In this document: positions 17,543-27,882 of the stretch, piece after piece
How positions within the stretch are numbered: position 1 is the stretch's first letter
How the letters are laid out: each line of letters starts with the position of its first letter
Source: Phycisphaerales bacterium Planc_01
GTDB taxonomy: Bacteria > Planctomycetota > Phycisphaerae > Sedimentisphaerales > Anaerobacaceae
Assembly (NCBI GenBank): GCA_001603075.1
Contig: LVBB01000041.1
Span: 164,366 to 228,365, forward strand
Direction of reading: 5' to 3'
Length of the DNA stretch: 64,000 nucleotides
Translations under genes and position numbers: made by a program
The notes under the pieces: generated by a model
What the model was told of the DNA's origin: nothing
The model's database searches: none
Seen by the model: the letters and a program-made list of their open reading frames with translations, nothing else

Positions 17543-19204
17543 CTACCGGATCAGGTTGGTCAGTTCGCGAAGAATCTCGTTGGCCACCGAGATCGTTCTC
17601 GCATTCGCCTGGAATCCGTTCTGCGCCTGGATCAGCGTGACGAACTCCGTCGCCACGTCGGCATTGGATTTCTCCAGCGCCATGCCGCGGATGGAGCCGG
17701 CCCCGCCCGTCGTCCCCTGCGTGATGACTGCCGAGCCGGAGTTGGCCGATGAAACGTAGTATCCATTGCCCGCGCTCTGCAGGCCGGCCGGATTGTTGAA
17801 CAGCGCGACGGCAAGCACCGCCAGATCCTTCTTGATCCCGTTGCTGAAGCTGCCGACGAGCACTCCATCGTTGTTGATCGATACGGCGGACAGATTCCCG
17901 GCCTCATAGCCGTCCTGTTCCCGGGCCACGGCGGTCGAATTGCCCGCGAACTGAGTCAGGCCATCGAACGAACCGATGGTCCCGAGGTTCACACGGATCG
18001 TCTGTGCGTGAGCGACGTCATGGGCGAATGTCAGGGAGAACTCGGCGGTCGTCCCTTCGGGCAGGCCATTGAACGCGCCCGTCTGAGGGTCGAAGGTAAT
18101 CCCTTCGATCCGTCGGCTCTCCAGATCCACGGACGCGACGTTGCCCGTCACGGACGTGAGCACCAGGTCCCACGTATTGACGGTGTCGGTGCGAACGAAG
18201 GCGGCGGACATGACATGCTTGCCGCCCTGCGAATCGAACACGGCAATGTTGACGCCTTTGACCTCATCGCCGCCCACCGTGGTGACCTCGAAGTAGCCGG
18301 GCAGATCCAAGTCTCCGGCGCCCGTGTACGACATGGTCAGGTCCGATCTGCTGTAGCCGGTCTGGTCGTCCGTAATGCGAATCTGTCCGCTCACCAGCGA
18401 CGCGGTGGCGCCGCTGAGCACGTTGTTGTTCAGATGGTCGACCACATCTGCCAGCGTGGTGGCGGCGCCGACCGCCATGTCCAGGCCGGCCCCGAAGGCC
18501 GTCCCATCCGGGCGGTATCCTTCGAAACGGATCGTGCCGCTCGGATTTGCGCTGCCGGAGAACTGGTCGAGCTGGCCGAGAAGCGTGGCGGAGGTCGCGT
18601 CGGTGCCTCCGTACGTGAACTTCGAGGAGGCCGTCAACACCTGGGCGGCCGGCGTCCCGGAGGCATCGGAACTCAGGTTGCCGCTGAGGACCACCTGCGA
18701 AGTGGGATTGGCCGGCAGGGACACATCGTAGGGCACGCGAATCGCGCTGTCGCCCGGAATCTGGAAACCGTCGGACTCACCGGTGAGTCCCAGACGCTGA
18801 ACGCGGAATCCTGTAGCCGGGTCGACCAGATAGCCGGCCTCGTCCACACCGAACGCGCCCGATCGCGTATAGAGCATCTGCTCGCCATTGTCGACCACGA
18901 AGTAGCCGGCCCCGTCGATCGCCAGATCGAGAGCGTTTCCCGTGTTCACGATGTTGCCCTGGGTCGTGTTGACGGAAATCCCCGAGACCCCTACGCCGCC
19001 TCCGATCTGCTGCGGGTTCGTGCCACCGATCTGAGAGGTGGGCTGCGAAGCCTGTCGAAGCGTCTCGCCAAGCACTTCGGAAAACGTGACCTGACTGGCC
19101 TTGAAGGCGGTCGTATTGACGTTGGCCAGGTTGTTGCCCGCCACGTCCAACATCGTCTGATGGGCCTGAAGTCCGGTCACTCCGCACGACAACGCGTAAC
19201 TCAT
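17543..19204 (-). CDS. flgE: flagellar hook protein FlgE
   Basis: 553 residues. The N-terminus (GVTGLQAHQTMLDVAGNNLANVNTTAFKASQVTF region) and C-terminus (MALEKSNADVATEFVTLIQAQNGFQANARTISVANEILRELTNLIR region) are the D0 segments of the hook; GYFVVDNGEQMLYTRSGAF is the conserved D1 part. The insert between them is larger than in Salmonella (about 400 residues in total there). FlgE is exported and polymerised under the FlgD cap to make the hook. Ribosome site AGGAGAG ahead of the ATG. Follows flgD by 39 bases. Confidence 0.95.
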   Translation of the reverse strand: MSYALSCGVTGLQAHQTMLDVAGNNLANVNTTAFKASQVTFSEVLGETLRQASQPTSQIGGTNPQQIGGGVGVSGISVNTTQGNIVNTGNALDLAIDGAGYFVVDNGEQMLYTRSGAFGVDEAGYLVDPATGFRVQRLGLTGESDGFQIPGDSAIRVPYDVSLPANPTSQVVLSGNLSSDASGTPAAQVLTASSKFTYGGTDATSATLLGQLDQFSGSANPSGTIRFEGYRPDGTAFGAGLDMAVGAATTLADVVDHLNNNVLSGATASLVSGQIRITDDQTGYSRSDLTMSYTGAGDLDLPGYFEVTTVGGDEVKGVNIAVFDSQGGKHVMSAAFVRTDTVNTWDLVLTSVTGNVASVDLESRRIEGITFDPQTGAFNGLPEGTTAEFSLTFAHDVAHAQTIRVNLGTIGSFDGLTQFAGNSTAVAREQDGYEAGNLSAVSINNDGVLVGSFSNGIKKDLAVLAVALFNNPAGLQSAGNGYYVSSANSGSAVITQGTTGGAGSIRGMALEKSNADVATEFVTLIQAQNGFQANARTISVANEILRELTNLIR

Positions 19205-19243
19205 TTCACTTCTCTCCTACTACTGAAAACGCCGATTTGCCCG

Positions 19244-19624
19244 TTAGTCTCGAATGGAAAGCACGTCTGCGAGGCGAACCTGATAGTTGCCCACGAGCAG
19301 CGTGATATCGTCACCGCCCAGGACCACTTCCTCCACCCGGCCCGTTTTCGTCTCCAGGGTCCCGTCGCTGGCCGTTCCCACGAATGAAACGTCTTTGCCC
19401 ATCAAGGAACCGGCGTAGTCTGTCTGGACGGCCTTCAGCACCTGGCCGAAGGAACTGTTCATGTTCTCCAACTGCTGAAGCTGTGAGAACTGCGCCAGTT
19501 GGGCCGCCATGTCCTGGTTGTCCATCGGTTCCAGAGGATTCTGATTCTGAAGCTGCGTGACGAGCAACTTCATGAAGTCCATCTGAAGCTCACTGGCCGA
19601 CGAGACGGCATTGGTCTGACTCAT
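19244..19624 (-). CDS. flgD: hook-capping protein FlgD, short form
   Basis: 126 residues. The conserved N-terminal part (residues 10-50: MDFMKLLVTQLQNQNPLEPMDNQDMAAQLAQFSQLQQLENMN region) is typical FlgD. The end has only the short barrel-like segment (DVSFVGTASDGTLETKTGRVEEVVLGGDDITLLVG) and lacks the Ig-like domain found in full-length FlgD of about 230 residues. Short FlgD proteins are known in several phyla and still cap hook growth. It is first in the operon, 95 bases behind the sigma-54 promoter at 19719-19734. Confidence 0.9.
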   Translation of the reverse strand: MSQTNAVSSASELQMDFMKLLVTQLQNQNPLEPMDNQDMAAQLAQFSQLQQLENMNSSFGQVLKAVQTDYAGSLMGKDVSFVGTASDGTLETKTGRVEEVVLGGDDITLLVGNYQVRLADVLSIRD

Positions 19625-20205
19625 GTCCGTTCACCTTACCCATGAAGAATCGGTTCCCTGTGGCAGATCTTCGTTCGCGCCGTGCGTCCGTGTCTGCCGA
19701 CGATCGTGAAACTCACAGAGCAATCACCGTGCCATTCGCCATCCGTCCTCCTCAACAAACCCCGCACAATGCATCTAACGCCGCTTCTGAACAGACACTT
19801 AGAAACCTCGCATGTTTTTTTCCGCTCGCGACGACCGGCGTACGGAACGTCTGAAGACCGGACAAATCTTCCCCTTCCGCAGAGAATCCTGCCCCGGACG
19901 CGCGCCGAAAAAACGATCTCCGTCCCACGGCGATTTTCCGCACACTTCGATGACGGACGCGTCCCATAAGAATTCCCGGAGGAGTCCTGCGGACGCGCTC
20001 GACACAAGCTTGCGGCACGGCCCGCTCGATATGTCCCATAAAAGAAGACGACAACGACTGTCGCAGGCCGGTCGCCCATGACGTGACATATCGGGTCGTC
20101 CAATAAAAAATTCAAGTTGTTTCGGACGCACGGCCGATGGGGCCGATATCATTCGTGGAACGCAGCAGCACGGTACCAAGAATTCGAAAGTGACATTGGG
20201 GTGGT
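19625..20205. promoter_or_regulatory. divergent control region between flgD and the sigma-54 activator gene
   Basis: 581 bases without a gene. Besides the sigma-54 promoter at its left end, it holds three similar A-rich boxes reading in the plus direction: 19961-19976 (GTCCCATAAGAATTCC), 20033-20049 (GTCCCATAAAAGAAGAC) and 20098-20113 (GTCCAATAAAAAATTC). They lie 230-380 bases upstream of the flgD promoter, a usual place for activator-binding sites, and a fourth copy sits 80 bases upstream of the other sigma-54 promoter. They resemble the FleQ box (GTC-x-x-TAAA type). No clear promoter for the plus-strand activator gene was found. Function as activator sites is inference. Confidence 0.55.
19719..19734 (-). 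promoter_or_regulatory. sigma-54 promoter of the flgD-flgL operon
   Basis: On the minus strand the bases read TGGCAC-GGTGA-TTGCT, a full match to the -24/-12 consensus TGGCAC-N5-TTGCW. Transcription would start near 19707, giving a leader of about 83 bases before flgD. A matching promoter stands at 21962-21977 on the other strand, and the sigma-54 activator gene lies between them. Confidence 0.88.
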
Positions 20206-21651
20206 ATGAGCATACTTCGACGGATCGCAGTCATCAGCAGAGACATTCATATACACGACCTCGCCCAGGAGGTGGCCCAGGAGGTATTTGTGGCCGACGA
20301 CCTGGCCGAGGCAGGTGACATCGTCACAACGGTGACGCCGGACATGGCCTTGTTCGACGGAAGCGTCTCGCCAGGTCACATTCGCCGCTTCCTCGATCGG
20401 GTCCACCGGCAGAGCCATCGCGTTCCGGCCGCCGTCGTGGTCTGCTTTGACCAGCCGCCGTTCGCCGATCGCGAATACGAACAAGCCGGCATCTCCCACT
20501 GCCTCATCGGCCACGACAATCACCGACGGCTCCACGACATCGCCGCCACGATTCGGGACGCCGAACGGAGCACCGGAGAGAACGAGGCCGGCGACGAAAC
20601 CTACTTTGTCGATGACCGCGCGGCGGCCATCTCGATGGTCGGACGAAGCCAGGCGGTGTGCGATGCGTTGAGGATGATCCATCTCGTCGCGGAAAGCCGG
20701 TGCAATCCCGTCCTGATTCTCGGCGAAACGGGAACAGGCAAAGAGGTTGCCGCCAAGGCGGTTCACCAATCGAGGCATCCGAACGCCCCGTTTGTCGCGG
20801 TGAACTGCGCGGCCCTGACCAGTACCCTGCTGGAAAGTGAACTCTTCGGGCACGTCAAGGGGGCCTTCACCAGTGCGGACCGTGACAAGACGGGCCTGCT
20901 CGAACAGGCCGGCTCCGGCACACTGTTCCTCGACGAGATCAGCGAGATGCCGCTCGAACTGCAGGCCAAGCTCCTGCGCGTCCTGCAGGAGCGAACGTTT
21001 CGCAAGGTCGGCGGCGTGAAAGACCTGACCTGTGAGGCCACCATCATCGCATCGAGCAACCGGAACCTGAAGAAGGAGGTCCGAGAACATCGTTTCCGCC
21101 AGGACCTCTACTATCGCCTGAACATCTGCCCGATTGTCTTGACCCCGCTGCGGTCTCCGGAGCGTCGGGAAGACATCCCGCTTCTGGCGCGCTATTTTCT
21201 GGCTCACTCGAACATCCGCGGCGGCCGGCCCGACAAGGTGACCGCCATCACCAAACTCGCCCTTGAATCCCTCTCCCAGCACGACTGGCCGGGCAACGTG
21301 CGGGAACTGCGCAACGTGATCGAGCGAGCCATCCTGCTGGAACGGACGGACAAGATCGGGCTTAATAGTATTGTCATCGAGCCTTCGGAGGGGGATGAGA
21401 GCCATCCGAGTCCTATCGGCGAACGTGTCCGTGGCTTCTCTCTGGAGAAGGCCGAACGCGAACTGATCGCCCGCGCTCTGCACGAAACCGGCTGGCAGAA
21501 GACCCAGGCGGCGTCTCTTCTCGGCATCACCCGCGCCACGCTGTACGCCAAGGTCAAGCAGTACAACATCCAGAAGATGCCCTCCCAACCGACGGACACC
21601 GAACTGCCCGCCTCCGAGCCCGCCGAGGCCGAACCCATCCTCGTGGGTTGA
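20206..21651 (+). CDS. sigma-54-dependent flagellar activator (FleQ/FlrA-like)
   Basis: 481 residues. Residues 1-120 are a degenerate receiver-like domain without the acid pocket and lysine of a phosphorylated receiver. Residues about 143-380 are the AAA+ domain: Walker A GETGTGKE (173-180), the sigma-54-contacting loop GAFTSA (219-224, where most proteins have GAFTGA) and Walker B GTLFLDEI (238-245). The C-terminus (ERELIARALHETGWQKTQAASLLGITRATLYAKVKQY) is a Fis-type helix-turn-helix. It should drive sigma-54 promoters on either side of itself. Start: ATG at 20206 with GGGGTGG ahead. It stands between the two flagellar operons, as a class II master regulator would. Confidence 0.9.
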   Translation: MSILRRIAVISRDIHIHDLAQEVAQEVFVADDLAEAGDIVTTVTPDMALFDGSVSPGHIRRFLDRVHRQSHRVPAAVVVCFDQPPFADREYEQAGISHCLIGHDNHRRLHDIAATIRDAERSTGENEAGDETYFVDDRAAAISMVGRSQAVCDALRMIHLVAESRCNPVLILGETGTGKEVAAKAVHQSRHPNAPFVAVNCAALTSTLLESELFGHVKGAFTSADRDKTGLLEQAGSGTLFLDEISEMPLELQAKLLRVLQERTFRKVGGVKDLTCEATIIASSNRNLKKEVREHRFRQDLYYRLNICPIVLTPLRSPERREDIPLLARYFLAHSNIRGGRPDKVTAITKLALESLSQHDWPGNVRELRNVIERAILLERTDKIGLNSIVIEPSEGDESHPSPIGERVRGFSLEKAERELIARALHETGWQKTQAASLLGITRATLYAKVKQYNIQKMPSQPTDTELPASEPAEAEPILVG

Positions 21652-21876
21652 TCCGTCATTCCACCGGGCCTCGGTCCGGTCGCCCCCTCCGATCGAAACA
21701 ACGCCCTTCGTGCCCACCGTCGAGGCAACCGGCATGGAATTGCAGGCGGCGTCTTGACACATCCAGCACGGCATGTCGCCGCCGAAGCGGGGACGCCCTG
21801 CGGCGTCAAGGGCCCGCCGTCGGCGTTGTCAGAAAACTTGCCGGGCCGTATAGAATCCTGACACCGTCCCGACGAC

Positions 21877-21890
21877 GCGCCATAAAAGAA
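21877..21890 (+). promoter_or_regulatory. activator-box copy upstream of the TPR operon promoter
   Basis: GCGCCATAAAAGAA shares the core CCATAAAAGAA with the box at 20033-20049 in the flgD control region, and lies about 70 bases ahead of the sigma-54 promoter at 21962. The shared core upstream of two sigma-54 promoters suggests a common activator site. Only four copies are known here, so the motif is provisional. Confidence 0.45.
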
Positions 21891-21961
21891 TGCCCCGCCA
21901 ACCGGCCTATCAGTCGCCGCAGGGCCGTCCGACGCGTCCCATGCCTCGCACGGCATCTCTC

Positions 21962-21977
21962 TGGCACGGCTGTTGCT
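21962..21977 (+). promoter_or_regulatory. sigma-54 promoter of the TPR/fliL-flgM operon
   Basis: TGGCAC-GGCTG-TTGCT is a full match to the -24/-12 consensus. Transcription would begin near 21988, so the leader is about 75 bases before the ATG at 22063. The rest of the 21652-22062 gap has no gene and no clear terminator after the activator gene. Confidence 0.88.
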
Positions 21978-22062
21978 ACGCTATTGCCTACGTCCTGGGC
22001 GGCGCTCTGCAAACACCCAAGGCAACTCGCCGCCCAGGCACCCGTTGAGAAATGGAAACACT

Positions 22063-24612
22063 ATGGCGATGAAACGGCCACAACCGAGTCGCAAGAAGAA
22101 GATCGAGGCACAGACCCCGCTCGATGAGGAACTCTTTGCGACCCCGGTCGACCGACCGGAATACGGCGATATCTTCGCCTCACTGCTCGATTTCGCTTCC
22201 GAGGTCTCCGCACCCGAGTACGGTGACCCCCTCGACAGTCCAATCGCCGCGCCGCTGCGCTTGCCTCGTCCGCGATTCTCCAGCATGCAGAAGGGACTGT
22301 TCGCCGGAATCGTCTTCGTCGCCGCACTGGCGGCCTACGCGCTGCTTCGCGTTCTTCCGTCCGGGCCAAGGCCCGACGGACCCGAACAAGGGGCGCCGCG
22401 TCAGAGTCAGTACACGTCGTTTCAACAGTCGTACACCGATTCGCCGGCCCAGCCGCCACTGCAATCGCCCCAACCTTCGGCGCCGATAGCCGAGCCGGCC
22501 CCGGCCTTCGAGAGAACCCAGGTCAGTCTGCCCGCGGTCGAACCGCTCTCCCTGCAACTTGCCGACAGGCTGTATCTCAGCGCCGACTACGAAAGCGCGC
22601 TGGCCGCTTACGACAAACTCTATCGCCGACTGCCGCCGACCGAGGCGCAACAGCCGCTGCGCGACTTCCTGCTCCTTCGCATGGCCCTGTGCAGCCGGAA
22701 CGCGGGCAACGCCCAACAGGCCGACAACATGCTCCGGACCGTGTCGCTCAGCCGCCTTCCGATGCTTCGGGCCTTGGCGCGATACCATCAGAGCACCACC
22801 CTGATGCGGCGGGAGCGCTTTCTCGAGGCGGCCACGCGAGCCTATCAGACCGTCGGTCTGGTCGACGTCGTGGACTACGATGACGCCTGGCTGGACGCCG
22901 TGCGACGGCAATGCTCCTTCGTGGCAGCCGAGGCGCTGACCCGCAGCCTCCTGTCTCTGCGGGACGCCGACGGCGATCTGCCGGCGGAACTCTGGACCGA
23001 ACACCCCGATATCGACCCCTTCGTCAATCTGGACGAGGCCCAACTGAAGGTCTTTCTGGCTTCGGGGGCAGAGAAACTCGACGAGGCGCTGCTGACACCT
23101 CAGGTTCGTCCGGCCAGGGAAGACGGCCACTGGACGGTGATCTGCAACGGCGCCTCCATCGAAGAACTGCTGTCGCGCTTCGCCACGAACACGGGGTACA
23201 ACCTCCAGTGGCTGGACGACGGCAAGGCAGGCCTCGACGAGGAAACCATTCGACGACGGCCCGCATATATCTATCTGCGCTCGGCGACGGCGCAACAGGT
23301 CATGACGATCGCGGCCGGCAGCGTCGGACTGCTGGCGCGAATGGATGCGAGCCGAAACGTTCGCATCGTCGATCCGTCCACCTACTTCTCCCTGGCCGAT
23401 CACACCGAACTGCTCGCAGAGGAATCCGTATCCCTCTGGCAACGATACCTCCTGAGCGCCGCCGACGACAAGCGCCTCCCCAACGCTCATTTCGCCATCG
23501 GACTTCTCCACAGCGTGCGCGAACGAACGGACGAGGCAATCGCGGAGTACAAGCTGGTGGCCAATCGCTTTCCGAAGGACGCGCTGGCCCCTCACGCCCT
23601 GCTTCACTCGGGACGGCTGAAGGTTACGCTGCGCGACTATGCGGGGGCCCAGACGGACCTCCAGCAGCTCGTGAACCTCTACCCGGAAACCGATCTGGCG
23701 GACCGCGCTTGCCTGTATCTGGCCGACGCCACGATGAAAGCCGGACTGTATGAGAAGGCCACGAGCCTGTATCGGAAGGTCTACAACCTGGGGCTGTCGC
23801 GCGACTCGCAGACGGAATCGTCGCTGGGGGCCGGACGCTGCTATTATGAGACCGGGCAATACGACGACGCCGCCATGTGGCTGAGTCGATATGTCGCGCT
23901 GGCTCAGGACCAGAGCCGCCGTGAATTCCCCGCGGCCTGTCTGCTGCTGGGCAAGACGTATCTCGCCATCGAGAGGCCGCAACAGGCTCAGGCCGCACTG
24001 AACCTGGCGCTTCGAGGCGATCTATCCCGCCAACAACACGTCGAGACCATCACCACACTGGTCAAGACCTACATGCAGCAAGAGCTTTACGTCGAGGCCA
24101 TGAATATCCTGGAAGGCGCCAATGCATGGCAGCTCTCGCAGCAGGAATCGGTCGAACTGCTGCTGATTCGCGCCAGGATCCTGCGGTCGATCGGTCTGCA
24201 GAGCAAAGCCATCGCCATTCTTGCCGAGAAGAGTCAATTCCTCCCCCATTCCAGTCTCAAAGGGAAGGTGGCGTTGGAGCTGGCCAGTTGCTACGTCGAT
24301 GGCGGCGACCTCGAGCAGGCCCGCAAGACGCTCAGCGAGATGCTGACGCTCGTGGAACCCGGGACGCTGGCCCAGGAAATCGGCTGTGAACTGGCGAGCA
24401 TCTGTCTTCGGGTGGGCCAGCCGGAACAGGCGATCTCCGTCTGCTCGCAGTTGCTCGAGCACACGGAGGACTCGGCGGAGAGAAGAAAGATCCAGGCCAT
24501 GCTGGCGGCGGCGTATCGCGAGAAGGGACAATACGAACGGGCCGTCTCGGTGTTGCTGGAAAGCTCGGCGACCTCTTCTCCTCCTGCCCGCCTCTTGCCC
24601 GAGACGAACTGA
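22063..24612 (+). CDS. membrane-anchored TPR protein with an embedded STN-like domain
   Basis: 849 residues, first gene behind a sigma-54 promoter in the flagellar cluster. Residues 1-77 are cytoplasmic, basic at the very start, with the motif PEYGD twice (33-37 and 51-55). A single membrane helix spans about 78-98 (KGLFAGIVFVAALAAYALL). A proline/glutamine linker follows to about 160; TPR units cover about 165-300 and 455-840. Residues about 356-440 (WTVICNGASIEELLSRFATN to VRIVDPSTY) read like the STN domain found at the front of secretins and TonB receptors. The bulk is therefore periplasmic. The start at 22063 lies after the predicted transcription start; an in-frame start at 21973 lies inside the promoter. 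The design recalls Campylobacter PflB, a stator scaffold; this is inference. Confidence 0.7.
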   Translation: MAMKRPQPSRKKKIEAQTPLDEELFATPVDRPEYGDIFASLLDFASEVSAPEYGDPLDSPIAAPLRLPRPRFSSMQKGLFAGIVFVAALAAYALLRVLPSGPRPDGPEQGAPRQSQYTSFQQSYTDSPAQPPLQSPQPSAPIAEPAPAFERTQVSLPAVEPLSLQLADRLYLSADYESALAAYDKLYRRLPPTEAQQPLRDFLLLRMALCSRNAGNAQQADNMLRTVSLSRLPMLRALARYHQSTTLMRRERFLEAATRAYQTVGLVDVVDYDDAWLDAVRRQCSFVAAEALTRSLLSLRDADGDLPAELWTEHPDIDPFVNLDEAQLKVFLASGAEKLDEALLTPQVRPAREDGHWTVICNGASIEELLSRFATNTGYNLQWLDDGKAGLDEETIRRRPAYIYLRSATAQQVMTIAAGSVGLLARMDASRNVRIVDPSTYFSLADHTELLAEESVSLWQRYLLSAADDKRLPNAHFAIGLLHSVRERTDEAIAEYKLVANRFPKDALAPHALLHSGRLKVTLRDYAGAQTDLQQLVNLYPETDLADRACLYLADATMKAGLYEKATSLYRKVYNLGLSRDSQTESSLGAGRCYYETGQYDDAAMWLSRYVALAQDQSRREFPAACLLLGKTYLAIERPQQAQAALNLALRGDLSRQQHVETITTLVKTYMQQELYVEAMNILEGANAWQLSQQESVELLLIRARILRSIGLQSKAIAILAEKSQFLPHSSLKGKVALELASCYVDGGDLEQARKTLSEMLTLVEPGTLAQEIGCELASICLRVGQPEQAISVCSQLLEHTEDSAERRKIQAMLAAAYREKGQYERAVSVLLESSATSSPPARLLPETN

Positions 24613-24652
24613 TCATGAGAACAAGAGCCGGACGTACCAGGACGAAACCTCG

Positions 24653-25690
24653 ATGACCATACAGACCGACAGGCTCACGGCAAAGACGACCCGGTCCCCG
24701 AACGACAGCGGGTGCGACCGGCCCGGCGACGCCCGCACCAGCCCTCTGCGACCGGCGCAAAGGGGGACTTCGATCTCCATCGGGTTGACGATCCTCTGCC
24801 TGGTCCTGGGATCGGTGCTGCCGAACGCCGCATGGGGACAACCCAGCCCGGTTCCTTCACCGAGCCGGCGCGGCGGAAAGGCCCAGACCAACGCCGCCAC
24901 TGAGCAGAGGCCATCGACGCCCCCCAGTGCGGAGACGGCCGAGTATTCGTCGCCCGACGCGGACCACGCCGTGACGAGCCTGCGCAGTCGACCGACGACG
25001 ACGCCGACACCGGCGACGCCCGACGACGATGCGGATCTGCCTTGGAGCACGGGCCTGACACGTCGTCTCTGGGAGAACCGCATCCTGGCTCCCAATCCGA
25101 ATGAAGACGCCGAGACCCGCGCGGCTTTGGACGATCTGATCTCGCGGATTCGAGCGGTGCGATTCGACGACGACGCAACCCCGGCGTTCTCGGCTCCGAC
25201 AGAGCCGGCCGCCCCGGCCAAGCCGGTCCCGGTTGTCGGGCCCGCGCAAACGCTGCGATCGAATGCGGACCAGCCGGCCCCGACCACGAACATCCCGACC
25301 GAACCGGCCGCCACCCTGACGGAGGCGATGCTGAAAAAGCTGGGCAATTTGCTGCACGATCCCAATCAGGTCGGCGATCCGCTGGAGATGGCGGAGTTGC
25401 TGTTCCTCAGCGGTCGTCAGACTGAAGCTGCGGTCTTCTATGAAAAGGCTCTGGCTCGGACCGTGCCCAACGATTCTTCCATGGAAAACGACCGGGCGTG
25501 GATCCTCTTCCAACTGGGCAACTGTCTGCGTCAGACCGATATGGCGCGAGCCAAAGACATGTACATGAAGCTCGTATCCGAGTATCCGGCTTCCCCATGG
25601 ACGGAACTGGCCAAGGCCCACGGCCGCCTGATCACCTGGTACCAAACGGCCAAGCCACAGCAGTTCATGCCGGAACCGTCGCCGAAATGA
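24653..25690 (+). CDS. secreted TPR protein, partner of the preceding gene
   Basis: 345 residues. Starts at ATG 24653, 40 bases after the previous stop; the open frame extends further upstream but only inside the previous gene. A signal peptide (SISIGLTILCLVLGSVLPNAAWG) ends near residue 64 of the frame from this start, unusually far in, which may mean a later start. A long low-complexity Pro/Ala/Thr region follows, then a C-terminal TPR pair (DPLEMAELLFLSGRQTEAAVFYEKAL, then ILFQLGNCLRQTDMARAKDMYMKL). Periplasmic. Its pairing with a membrane-anchored TPR protein under a sigma-54 promoter suggests a two-protein envelope scaffold for the flagellum. No sequence signature names it. Confidence 0.6.
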   Translation: MTIQTDRLTAKTTRSPNDSGCDRPGDARTSPLRPAQRGTSISIGLTILCLVLGSVLPNAAWGQPSPVPSPSRRGGKAQTNAATEQRPSTPPSAETAEYSSPDADHAVTSLRSRPTTTPTPATPDDDADLPWSTGLTRRLWENRILAPNPNEDAETRAALDDLISRIRAVRFDDDATPAFSAPTEPAAPAKPVPVVGPAQTLRSNADQPAPTTNIPTEPAATLTEAMLKKLGNLLHDPNQVGDPLEMAELLFLSGRQTEAAVFYEKALARTVPNDSSMENDRAWILFQLGNCLRQTDMARAKDMYMKLVSEYPASPWTELAKAHGRLITWYQTAKPQQFMPEPSPK

Positions 25691-25726
25691 CGCAACGCTT
25701 CCGCCCTCTGAAGGGAGACTTCGAGA

Positions 25727-27268
<1,542 letters not shown>

Positions 27269-27312
27269 ACGAATCGTGAGGCTTCCGGAAGACAACGAAG
27301 GACCCGAATCCT

Positions 27313-27882
27313 ATGGCCGAACCGCAGAAGACGCAGAAGAATGAGCCTGCTGCCGAACACGACGCCCAGCCCAAGAAGGGCAAGACCTCCAAGTTGCTGA
27401 CCTGCCTGATCCCGCTGCTGACGATTGCTCTGTGCGCGGCTGGCGGGTTCATGGTCGGACGGCTCTTCGGAACGCGCGGCCAAGCCCAGAACGTCTCGGC
27501 CGCCGAGCGACCCGACCCGACCGCCGCGCTGCCGCCGATCAAGGCGTCGGGCGCCGGGCCAAGCTGGTACTACGACCTGGAACCCGTTGTGGCCAATCTC
27601 AATGAGCCGGGCGTCACGCGATACGTTCGGGTCACGCTGACGCTCGAAATCGACAGCCAACTGGCCGAGAAGGACGGGATCACATTTCTGGAACAGAGGA
27701 AACCTCTTCTGAAGAACTGGCTGACGCTGTTTATCGCCAATTTGACCCTCGAAGACATTCGAGGGGAGAGGAACCTGCGTCAGGTACAGAACCAGATCGC
27801 CGAGACCTTCAACCAAGGCCTGTTCCCGAACGCCCAACCGTGCGTCAAACGGATCCTGTTCAAGGAGTTGTCGATCCAATGA
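27313..27882 (+). CDS. fliL: flagellar basal body-associated protein FliL
   Basis: 189 residues. One membrane helix near residues 36-55 (CLIPLLTIALCAAGGFMVG), a linker, then the FliL periplasmic domain: WYYDLEPVVANLNEPGVTRYVRVTLTLEI, and the C-terminal LKNWLTLFIANLTLEDIRGERNLRQVQNQIAETFNQ. Slightly longer than typical FliL. FliL surrounds the stator units and helps torque generation. The TGA overlaps the ATG of the next gene (27879-27882). Confidence 0.88.
   Translation: MAEPQKTQKNEPAAEHDAQPKKGKTSKLLTCLIPLLTIALCAAGGFMVGRLFGTRGQAQNVSAAERPDPTAALPPIKASGAGPSWYYDLEPVVANLNEPGVTRYVRVTLTLEIDSQLAEKDGITFLEQRKPLLKNWLTLFIANLTLEDIRGERNLRQVQNQIAETFNQGLFPNAQPCVKRILFKELSIQ

Noticed and set aside
20133..20149. 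GCCGATGG and GCCGATAT look like sigma-28 -10 boxes before the first sigma-54 activator gene
   Set aside because: No TAAA-type -35 lies 15 bases upstream of either; the nearest TAAA is 25 or more bases away.
20149..21774. Long minus-strand open frame of 541 codons opposite the sigma-54 activator gene
   Set aside because: It is the mirror of a strongly conserved AAA+ gene in high-GC DNA and shows no family motif.
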